Shown here piece after piece: positions 8,283 to 13,926 of a DNA stretch of 18,587 bases. Source of the DNA: Bacillota bacterium (GTDB lineage: Bacteria; Bacillota_H; UBA994; UBA5500); contig JAAYGE010000059.1 of assembly GCA_012727835.1 (NCBI GenBank), positions 1 to 18,587 of the forward strand, written 5' to 3'. Positions within the stretch are counted from its first letter, which is position 1, and every line of letters starts with the position of its first letter. The notes beneath the pieces are model-generated. The model was not told the DNA's origin, searched no databases, and worked only from the letters and a program-made list of their open reading frames with translations. The translations under genes and the position numbers were made by a program.

Positions 8283-9140
8283 ATGCGTTCTCGTAGGCGT
8301 TCTAGAAAGAAATCTTTCCCTTGGCGACAGCTAGGTGTTCTAATCCTGGTTGGCGCCTTGGCTATCATATGCGGTTGGATGATTAATAAGTTGTTATTAC
8401 AGGGTTATCTGTGGGCTCCGGTGGACCAAGAACCGGAGCCGGTGATAGGCGGACAGCCGGAACCGGACCCGAGTTTACCCCAGCCTGAAGAGGAACCAGC
8501 GTCGCCGGTGGCTGAAACGGCGGAAGTGGAACTGCGTTCGGTAAAGTTCTATCTGACACAGGTAGGAGCGGTGAGCAGTGAAGCCGGCGCCAATAGCTTG
8601 ATCAAAGACTTGCAGGAACGGGGTAATGCGGCGGCTTATCACTTTGACGGCCAATTGTATCGGGTTTTTGCTGGCATTTTTGCTGACCCTGCGGCGGCTG
8701 ATGGGCTTGGCGCTGTGCTTAAATCGATGCAGATAGATGCCTTTACTAAAGAAGTTGCTTGGTCGGCAAGCAAAGGCCAGCTCACTGGCGAGGCGGGGGG
8801 CTATTTTAAGGCTGCCCAGCCAGCCATTACGAGCATGGAGGAAGCCTTCTCCCTTTTGCTGGGCGCCCAGAATCTAGACAGGGACCGGATTATTAATTTG
8901 CAATCGGCCGTACAAGCCGCCCAAACTACTTTAGCCCAGATTCAACCCGGTACGGACATGAAAGGATTGCATAATGAGCTTTCGACCGCCTGCAACAAAT
9001 TAAAGAGTGCTATAGATGCGGCCAGGCAGTTTGTAGAAACGGCCGATGACCATAGCCGCTTAATTAGTGAAAGTGGCCTAATAGAGTTCGCCGAGCTTTA
9101 TCAGCGGTTTGTGAAGACTATCAAGGATCTGCTCAGCTAG
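8283..9140 (+). CDS. SPOR-domain membrane protein, SpoIIB-like
   Basis: A 285-residue protein with a very basic N-terminus (MRSRRRSRKK) and one transmembrane helix (about 17-38). An acidic Pro/Glu-rich linker (about 47-80) is followed by a SPOR domain (about 87-159), seen in KFYLTQVGAVSSEAGANSL and the LYRVFAGIFADPAAA repeat half. SPOR domains bind glycan strands lacking stem peptides at division or septal sites. The topology puts the domain outside the membrane. About 125 residues after the SPOR domain are predicted helical, and I recognise no domain there. SpoIIB of B. subtilis has the same layout and sits close downstream of folC, so a role in sporulation septum or engulfment is a fair guess, but sequence identity alone does not prove it. 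The start follows GGAGGT with a 9-base gap. Confidence 0.82.
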   Translation: MRSRRRSRKKSFPWRQLGVLILVGALAIICGWMINKLLLQGYLWAPVDQEPEPVIGGQPEPDPSLPQPEEEPASPVAETAEVELRSVKFYLTQVGAVSSEAGANSLIKDLQERGNAAAYHFDGQLYRVFAGIFADPAAADGLGAVLKSMQIDAFTKEVAWSASKGQLTGEAGGYFKAAQPAITSMEEAFSLLLGAQNLDRDRIINLQSAVQAAQTTLAQIQPGTDMKGLHNELSTACNKLKSAIDAARQFVETADDHSRLISESGLIEFAELYQRFVKTIKDLLS

Positions 9141-9166
9141 GTTAAATAGGAGGATGGGGTGGTTAC

Positions 9167-9523
9167 TTGCGTTTGCGAGATATCGCTAGGCTGTTAGGGG
9201 CCGAAGTATTAGGAGGGCACTTACGATTAGATATGGAAATCGGACAGGCTCTAGGATCGGATATCATGAGTAGGGTGTTATCGTCGCCTTGTGGCGATAA
9301 CGCCGTATTACTAACCGGATTAACCAATTTGCAAGTAGTACGCACCGCTGAAATAGTAGACGTGAAGGCTATCATCTTTGTTAAAGGTAGATGCCCCCGG
9401 AAAGAAGCTATTCGTTTAGCACAGGAGCTAGATCTGCCTGTACTATTAACGAACCTGAGCTTAACTGAAACCTGCGCGCTGCTTACAGAGGCCGGCTTGC
9501 AGATCCAGGAGGGAAGTCGGTGA
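9167..9523 (+). CDS. DRTGG-domain protein (copy 1)
   Basis: A 118-residue, single-domain protein of the DRTGG family, the fold also found in front of CBS pairs and related to the N-domain of HPr kinase. The core runs from about GSDIMSRVLSS (residue 30) through LLTGLTNLQVVRTAEIVDVKA to LDLPVLLTN. No catalytic motif is seen; DRTGG domains are generally thought to bind a ligand or partner. The start is TTG, with AGGAGG 13 bases upstream and GGGGTGG closer. No better in-frame start exists. It is 26 bases after the SPOR gene with no visible terminator between, so co-transcription from upstream is possible. It overlaps the next gene by four bases (GTGA). A second, similar copy lies at 11251-11616. 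Confidence 0.78.
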   Translation: MRLRDIARLLGAEVLGGHLRLDMEIGQALGSDIMSRVLSSPCGDNAVLLTGLTNLQVVRTAEIVDVKAIIFVKGRCPRKEAIRLAQELDLPVLLTNLSLTETCALLTEAGLQIQEGSR

Positions 9524-9951
9524 GCTCCAAGCCCTTACTCGAAATGCGATTTCCAATACAGGGTAACGATTTTATGCAGGCCGGGGAAGCTGCTAGTAAA
9601 ATCAAACGGGCCCTACAACAAATTGGGATGGAATCGGGTTTAGTTCGGCGGGTGTCAATAATTTCCTATGAGGCGGAAATGAATATTGTTATTCATGCCT
9701 ATCATGGGGAGTTGATTCTTACTATCTGGCCAGGGAAGATCCAAATCGTGGCAACTGATGTGGGTCCAGGCATCGCCGATGTAGATTTAGCTATGCAGGT
9801 AGGCTATTCTACCGCTCCGGAAAGTGTTCGTCAGATGGGTTTTGGTGCCGGTATGGGATTGCCCAATATACAGAAGTGCGCTGATGAGATGCAGGTGGAA
9901 ACAAAGGTAGGCGAGGGGACACGTATACTGGTCAAGATTAACCTCAGATAG
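9520..9951 (+). CDS. RsbW-like ATP-binding protein (anti-sigma factor / serine kinase type)
   Basis: A 143-residue GHKL-family ATPase of the HATPase_c_2 type. The N-box lies in EAEMNIVIHA (Glu51, Asn55), G1 is DVGPGI (80-85), and the glycine-rich lid is GFGAGMG (107-113). It lacks a phosphoacceptor histidine or dimerisation domain, as expected for RsbW/SpoIIAB-like proteins, which phosphorylate a serine on an anti-anti-sigma partner or hold a sigma factor. No STAS-domain partner or sigma factor is encoded in the window. The GTG start overlaps the preceding stop (GTGA), with AGGAGGG just upstream, so it is translationally coupled. Its neighbours suggest it passes on a signal from the hydrogenase-like protein encoded next; that is inference. 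Confidence 0.85.
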   Translation: MSSKPLLEMRFPIQGNDFMQAGEAASKIKRALQQIGMESGLVRRVSIISYEAEMNIVIHAYHGELILTIWPGKIQIVATDVGPGIADVDLAMQVGYSTAPESVRQMGFGAGMGLPNIQKCADEMQVETKVGEGTRILVKINLR

Positions 9952-9961
9952 GAGGGGCGCC

Positions 9962-11254
9962 ATGGCACCTTTTTTTCATTCCGTCCGTTTGGACGCAGAC
10001 AAGTGTAAAGGCTGTACCAATTGTATTAAGCATTGCCCGACGGAAGCGATTAGAGTTCGCAACGGCAAGGCGTATATTCTGGAAGATCGTTGTGTAGACT
10101 GTGGGGTTTGTATCCGCGCTTGTCCCAATCATGCCAAAATAGTCCATACCGACCCGTTAAGACGCTGCGATGAATTTGCCTATAACATAGCGCTACCGGC
10201 CCCCGCCTTGTTTGGTCAGTTTGCCAACTTGGCTGAGCCGGGTATTGTTTTAGATGCCCTTTTGGAACTGGGCTTTGATGATGTTTTTGAGGTGTCTTTG
10301 GCTGCCGACTTAGTTACACAAGCCATGCGTCGCTTTATCGAGCAGCAGGAAAAAAACGGCCCTTGGATTTCTGCCAGTTGTCCTGCTGTTGTACGTCTAA
10401 TCCAAGTTCGTTTTCCCGAGCTGATACCTAATTTAATAGCTGTAGAATCACCAATGGAGGTGGCGGGTGCACTAGCTAGACAAAGGGCTGCCCGTCTCAC
10501 CGGTTTATCCCCCACCGAGATCGGTGTGTGGTTTATCACCCCTTGTCCGGCAAAAGTTACGGCAATTCATCAGCCCGAGGGTACAGCTGCTGCTAGCGTC
10601 ACCGGTGCCATAGCTGTTTCCCAGATCTATGGTGATATTCTTAAGCTGTTGGCAGGAAAAGAAGGGGCACAAAGAGAGTTCCGAGCTAGTGGCCCCGGTT
10701 TGGGTTGGGGGAGGGCAGGGGGTGAGAACATGGCCCTAGGTATTGCTGACCATCTGGCTGTGGATGGGATTCATAACGTTATTTCCTTGTTGGAAGAGTT
10801 GGAGGTGGGCCGGGTACAAGATATTAAATTCTTAGAGTGTCAAGCCTGCACCGGCGGTTGTGTAGGCGGGGCTCTCACTGTTGAAAATCCCTTTATTGCC
10901 CGCGTAAGACTGCGAAAACTGGCCACCCAACTGCCGCAGGTGCCTCGGGTCAGCATGGAAGAGGTGCAGGTTCAATTGGGGGACATTTTTTCCATCAAGG
11001 GATCGATTAGTCCGCGCCCCATGACTCCGTTAGCAGCGAATCTGCTCGTAGCCATTGAGAAGATGGAACGGCTAGAAATAATTGAAAAGTGTTTGCCCGG
11101 ATTGGATTGTGGCGCCTGTGGTGCCCCCAATTGTCGGGCCTTAGCTGAAGATATAGTCAGAGGAATCGCTAGAGAAAGGGATTGTGTAATAAAAATGAGA
11201 GAAGAATTGCTCGCCCACGGTAATAGCAATAGCAAGCAGAAGGGGGCAGAATGA
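9962..11254 (+). CDS. [FeFe]-hydrogenase-like iron-sulfur protein, putative sensory (HydS-type)
   Basis: A 430-residue protein with three parts. Two N-terminal [4Fe-4S] clusters use Cys15/18/21/25 and Cys44/47/50/54. The hydrogenase large-subunit domain has altered H-cluster motifs: L1 SASCPAV (Cys140), L2 TPCPAK (Cys195), L3 CQACTGGCVGG (Cys296, Cys300). The C-terminal cluster motif is Cys377/383/386/391 (CLPGLDCGACGAPNC). The four cysteines aligning with the H-cluster [4Fe-4S] ligands are kept, but the proton-transfer cysteine of the TSCCP motif is Ser139, and the L2 methionine is threonine. Loss of that cysteine is typical of the putative sensory [FeFe]-hydrogenases (groups C/D, such as Thermotoga HydS). 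There is no PAS domain, so signal output presumably goes through a partner protein. It starts 10 bases after the RsbW-like gene behind GGAGGGG and overlaps the next gene by four bases. H-cluster occupancy is not proven. Confidence 0.85.
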   Translation: MAPFFHSVRLDADKCKGCTNCIKHCPTEAIRVRNGKAYILEDRCVDCGVCIRACPNHAKIVHTDPLRRCDEFAYNIALPAPALFGQFANLAEPGIVLDALLELGFDDVFEVSLAADLVTQAMRRFIEQQEKNGPWISASCPAVVRLIQVRFPELIPNLIAVESPMEVAGALARQRAARLTGLSPTEIGVWFITPCPAKVTAIHQPEGTAAASVTGAIAVSQIYGDILKLLAGKEGAQREFRASGPGLGWGRAGGENMALGIADHLAVDGIHNVISLLEELEVGRVQDIKFLECQACTGGCVGGALTVENPFIARVRLRKLATQLPQVPRVSMEEVQVQLGDIFSIKGSISPRPMTPLAANLLVAIEKMERLEIIEKCLPGLDCGACGAPNCRALAEDIVRGIARERDCVIKMREELLAHGNSNSKQKGAE

Positions 11255-11616
11255 TGACTCTTGCTCAATTGGTGCGTCAACTGGATTTAACGGTGCTCAC
11301 ACCGCTACCTCAGGAGGATTTAGAAATAACTCGCGGGTATGTGTCGGATTTGCTTAGCGACGTTCTCGGCAATGCGTCGGAGGGTGCTATTTGGGTTACC
11401 TTGCAGAGCCATCCCAACGTTATCGCCGTTGCCTCGCTGTTGAGCCTGGCCGCCGTCATTATCGTGGGCGGCAATAGGCCCGATGAGGCAACTTTGCAGC
11501 GGGCGCGGGAAGCCTCTATTCCGGTTTTAGCCACCCGGCTTTCGGCCTTTGAAATTGTTGGTCGTTTATACCAACTAGGCATTCGGGGCGACCAGGTCTC
11601 ATGCGTAGATGGTTAA
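11251..11616 (+). CDS. DRTGG-domain protein (copy 2)
   Basis: A 121-residue single-domain protein similar to the copy at 9167-9523. Both share an SD(I/L)(M/L)S..L block, a middle hydrophobic strand ending in an AVIIV- or AIIFV-like stretch, and an IPVL or LPVL segment near the C-terminus. It has no catalytic motif. The ATG start overlaps the hydrogenase-like gene by four bases (ATGA), and its end overlaps the PHP gene by 16 bases, so all three are tightly coupled. The two DRTGG copies have diverged strongly, which suggests an old duplication with separate roles, perhaps as the two halves of a heteromer. Confidence 0.78.
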   Translation: MMTLAQLVRQLDLTVLTPLPQEDLEITRGYVSDLLSDVLGNASEGAIWVTLQSHPNVIAVASLLSLAAVIIVGGNRPDEATLQRAREASIPVLATRLSAFEIVGRLYQLGIRGDQVSCVDG

Positions 11617-12347
11617 AGATTGACTTGCACATCCATAGTGCCCTTTCTCCCTGTGCTTTACCCGAAATGACACCCAATAATATAGTCAACATGGCACAAG
11701 TGCTAGGGCTGGACGTGATTGCTGTAACCGATCATCATGCGGCCGAAAATGTGGCACCGGTATATAATTTAGCCCGGCGTAAGGGCATTATTTGCATTCC
11801 CGGCATCGAAGTGCAGAGCAAAGAAGAGGTGCATTTGCTATGCTATTTTGCCGCTCTTGAACCTTTGCTGGACTTTAGCAATCATATTCTTACCCTATTA
11901 AATCAGCAACTGACTATCGAGGCGGGTGTCGGCCAGCAGCTTATTTTTGATGAAGAGGATAGAGTTATAGGAGAAAGAAAGCCCTATTTGCACCAATCAA
12001 TTCCCTTATCAATAGAGGAAATTTGGTACTTGGCAGAGAAATATGAAGCATGCTGCTTGCCTGCCCATTTAGACCGACCAGCTTTCGGACTGTTGGGCCA
12101 GTTGGGATTTATCCCTCCCGGACTGCCGGTGCAGACGGTGGAGGTAACTTTGTCGCGGGCGGCTGAATTGGCCCAGGGAGGCAAGTATGGGGCAGTAATC
12201 ACCGCCTCCGATGCCCATTCTTTAGAGCAGATGGTAACTCCGGGGCATACCTATTTGCACCCCAGTTTGAATTCGGTTGATAGTATATGGCATTGGTTGA
12301 AAAAACCTGAGCAACAGCTGGTTAAGACATTTAAATCTGATCTTTAG
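11601..12347 (+). CDS. PHP-domain metal-dependent phosphoesterase
   Basis: A 248-residue PHP-domain protein. The metal ligands are visible in order: DLHIHS (His10, His12), TDHH (Asp44, His45), GIEV (Glu70), HLLCYF (His78), PAHLDRP (His156) and SDAH (Asp204, His206). All the residues expected for a trinuclear metal site are present, so the enzyme should be active as a phosphatase or nuclease; the substrate is unknown. It resembles stand-alone PHP proteins related to the TrpH/YciV group rather than histidinol phosphatase. It is the last gene of the five-gene signalling set and is followed by a terminator. One speculative role is hydrolysis of a nucleotide or phosphorylated intermediate in the same pathway. 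The start overlaps the preceding gene by 16 bases. Confidence 0.88.
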   Translation: MRRWLKIDLHIHSALSPCALPEMTPNNIVNMAQVLGLDVIAVTDHHAAENVAPVYNLARRKGIICIPGIEVQSKEEVHLLCYFAALEPLLDFSNHILTLLNQQLTIEAGVGQQLIFDEEDRVIGERKPYLHQSIPLSIEEIWYLAEKYEACCLPAHLDRPAFGLLGQLGFIPPGLPVQTVEVTLSRAAELAQGGKYGAVITASDAHSLEQMVTPGHTYLHPSLNSVDSIWHWLKKPEQQLVKTFKSDL

Positions 12348-12401
12348 TGAAAACTCTTCCGGCTATGGAATAGTCATTAGTAGGTATTTGTATAAATAAA
12401 T

Positions 12402-12440
12402 GGCCAAGCACCCGTCAAGGGTAGTCTTGGCTATTTGCTT
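12402..12440 (+). terminator. Probable terminator after the PHP gene
   Basis: GCCAAG (12403-12408) pairs with CTTGGC (12426-12431), and ACCC pairs with GGGT inside the stem. A T-rich stretch (TATTTGCTT) follows. The stem has a small internal mismatch. It separates the signalling genes from the hydrogenase operon. Confidence 0.65.
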
Positions 12441-12449
12441 ATTTAAAGA

Positions 12450-12467
12450 ATGTGAACGATTTCACTT
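12450..12467 (+). promoter_or_regulatory. Rex-like operator upstream of the hydrogenase operon
   Basis: ATGTGAA-CGAT-TTCACTT is an inverted repeat with a 4-base spacer and a perfect GTGAA/TTCAC core. It matches the known Rex consensus TTGTGAA-N4-TTCACAA except at the outermost bases (5 of 7 matches in the right half, 6 of 7 in the left). An additional half-site TTCACAA lies at 12467-12473. The site is 33 bases before the first hydrogenase gene. Rex is the NADH-sensing repressor of fermentation and hydrogenase genes in Firmicutes. I cannot place a convincing -35/-10 pair next to it. Confidence 0.65.
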
Positions 12468-12500
12468 TCACAAATTATTTCTCGAAAAGGAGGCCCAATT

Positions 12501-12992
12501 ATGGAGACCAAACAAAGCTGTACTTGTCAACAGTTGCGCGACCCCCGTTATGAACAGTTGGACGCTCTAATCAAACGCTACCAGGACAAGAAGGGAGCTT
12601 TTGTGCCGTTGCTACATGAAGCTCAAGAAATATTTGGCTATTTGCCGGAGGAGGTGCAACGGCGGGTTGCCGATGGAATAGGGGTGCCATTAAGTGAGGT
12701 CTACGGAGTTGCCACCTTTTATTCTCTCTTCTCTTTGAAGCCGCGGGGCAAGCATAAGATTGGCATCTGCCTTGGTACGGCTTGTTATGTACGAGGGGCA
12801 GGAGCAGTTTTGGCCGAGTTGGAAAAGGAGTTGGGTATCAAAGTGAACGATACTACCGCCGATGGCAAATTCACCTTAGAAATTACCCGTTGCATAGGGG
12901 CCTGTGGGTTGGCGCCGGTTATGACTATCGACGAGGATGTTTATGGCCGGCTGGCCCCAGAGAGAATAAAGGAGATTTTAGCTAGGTATTAG
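12501..12992 (+). CDS. nuoE: NuoE/HndA-like [2Fe-2S] subunit of NAD-linked [FeFe]-hydrogenase
   Basis: A 163-residue thioredoxin-like ferredoxin of the 24-kDa complex I subunit family (HndA / HydC in hydrogenase naming). The cluster ligands are Cys90, Cys95, Cys131 and Cys135 (C-x4-C and CIGAC). The N-terminal helical part with FGYLPEEVQRRVADGIGVPLSEVYGVATFY is typical of the family. It should form the electron-transfer partner of the NuoF-like flavoprotein encoded three genes on. AAAGGAGG lies just before the ATG. It is the first gene of the operon, directly behind the Rex-like site. Confidence 0.94.
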   Translation: METKQSCTCQQLRDPRYEQLDALIKRYQDKKGAFVPLLHEAQEIFGYLPEEVQRRVADGIGVPLSEVYGVATFYSLFSLKPRGKHKIGICLGTACYVRGAGAVLAELEKELGIKVNDTTADGKFTLEITRCIGACGLAPVMTIDEDVYGRLAPERIKEILARY

Positions 12993-12994
12993 CG

Positions 12995-13537
12995 ATGCGA
13001 GACTTATCACTGCATGTGTTGGATTTGGTGCAGAACTCACTGACGGCCCAGGCGACAAGAATAGAAATCATAATCGATGAAGACATAGCTTGCAACCAGC
13101 TTCGCCTTATAGTCCGCGACAATGGCCATGGCATGTCTCAGGAACAATGTAAAGCAACGCTAGACCCCTTTTATACCACCAGGACTACACGTAAAGTTGG
13201 CCTCGGCTTACCCCTGTTACAGGCAGCGGCGGAACGGGCTGATGGAAGCTTACAGCTTCATTCCCAGTTAGGCCAAGGCACTACAGTAATAGCCACATTT
13301 GTCTATGACCATTTAGATAGGGTTCCTTTAGGCGACATGTCGTTGACTTTGATGACGATCATAGCCCTTAATGAAGAATGTTGTTTTACCTACCGACATC
13401 GCCGCGGTGAGCGGGAATTCACCATATGCAGTGAAGAGTTGAGGCAGGAATTGGCCGGGATACCACTAGATCATCCGCAAATAGCGGCTTGGTTTCGGGA
13501 GTATGTGCGGGAATTAGAAAAATCACTGGAGGTGTGA
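12995..13537 (+). CDS. Orphan HATPase_c (histidine-kinase-type ATP-binding) protein
   Basis: A 180-residue GHKL ATPase domain beginning almost directly with its N-box (DLVQNSLTAQA, Asn14). G1 is DNGHGM (42-47), the F-box region is DPFYTTR (57-63) and the G2 lid is GLGLPL (69-74). There is no transmembrane segment, sensor domain, phosphoacceptor histidine or dimerisation helix. About 75 residues after the ATPase core have no domain I recognise. It lies between nuoE and the [2Fe-2S] gene with gaps of only 2 and 3 bases, so it belongs to the hydrogenase operon. Such a gene is commonly seen in clostridial hydrogenase operons; its role (regulatory kinase or assembly ATPase) is unknown to me. The ribosome binding site is weak, so coupling to nuoE translation is likely. 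Confidence 0.82.
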   Translation: MRDLSLHVLDLVQNSLTAQATRIEIIIDEDIACNQLRLIVRDNGHGMSQEQCKATLDPFYTTRTTRKVGLGLPLLQAAAERADGSLQLHSQLGQGTTVIATFVYDHLDRVPLGDMSLTLMTIIALNEECCFTYRHRRGEREFTICSEELRQELAGIPLDHPQIAAWFREYVRELEKSLEV

Positions 13538-13540
13538 TGG

Positions 13541-13900
13541 GTGAAATCGTTGGAAGACCTCAGAAAACTTAGAGATTCGGCTCGGCAAATGATGCACCTG
13601 AGGGAAGGTGGGGAAAAAATACGCATCGTCATCGGCATGGGGACCTGCGGTATCGCCGCCGGCGCTCGAGAAACATTGGCAGCCATTATGCAAGAACTAG
13701 AGCGATTGAACCTATTTGATGTGGCTATTACGCAGACCGGTTGCGCCGGCTTGTGCGACCAGGAGCCCTTGGTGGATGTGTTCTTGCCGGGGCAGCCTCG
13801 TGTTACCTATGGCCAAGTAGATGAGGAAAGGGCTCGTCAAATAATAGGCGAGCATGTGGTGAATGGGCGAGTAATCGAGAAATGGGTAGTGGAGAGATAG
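13541..13900 (+). CDS. hndB: Thioredoxin-like [2Fe-2S] ferredoxin subunit (HndB-like)
   Basis: A 119-residue protein of the HndB type. The core motifs are MGTCGIAAGA (Cys36) and TGCAGLCDQEP (Cys68, Cys72), followed by a VTYGQVDEERA strand-helix typical of the thioredoxin-like ferredoxin fold. Only three cysteines are present in the whole protein, one fewer than a classical [2Fe-2S] ligand set. I recall GTCGIA-type starts in this family but cannot check whether three is the rule. It should sit between the NuoE-like and NuoF-like subunits in the electron path. GTG start behind GGAGG; the alternative ATG at 13537 is out of frame and stops quickly. Confidence 0.85.
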   Translation: MKSLEDLRKLRDSARQMMHLREGGEKIRIVIGMGTCGIAAGARETLAAIMQELERLNLFDVAITQTGCAGLCDQEPLVDVFLPGQPRVTYGQVDEERARQIIGEHVVNGRVIEKWVVER

Positions 13901-13926
13901 GTTTGATACAAGGAGGTATTGGACGA

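Noticed and set aside
12378..12396. TATAAA-containing stretch as the hydrogenase promoter
   Set aside because: It lies upstream of the terminator hairpin and has no matching -35 box, so I did not list it.
12348..12500. Search for a small gene or riboswitch in the gap before nuoE
   Set aside because: Only the terminator, the Rex-like site and the ribosome binding site are supportable; no conserved riboswitch motif or coding frame was seen.
13882..13926. Longer start for the NuoF-like protein at 13882
   Set aside because: It would overlap the previous gene and has no ribosome binding site; ATG 13927 has AAGGAGG at the right distance and gives the normal N-terminus of the thioredoxin-like domain.
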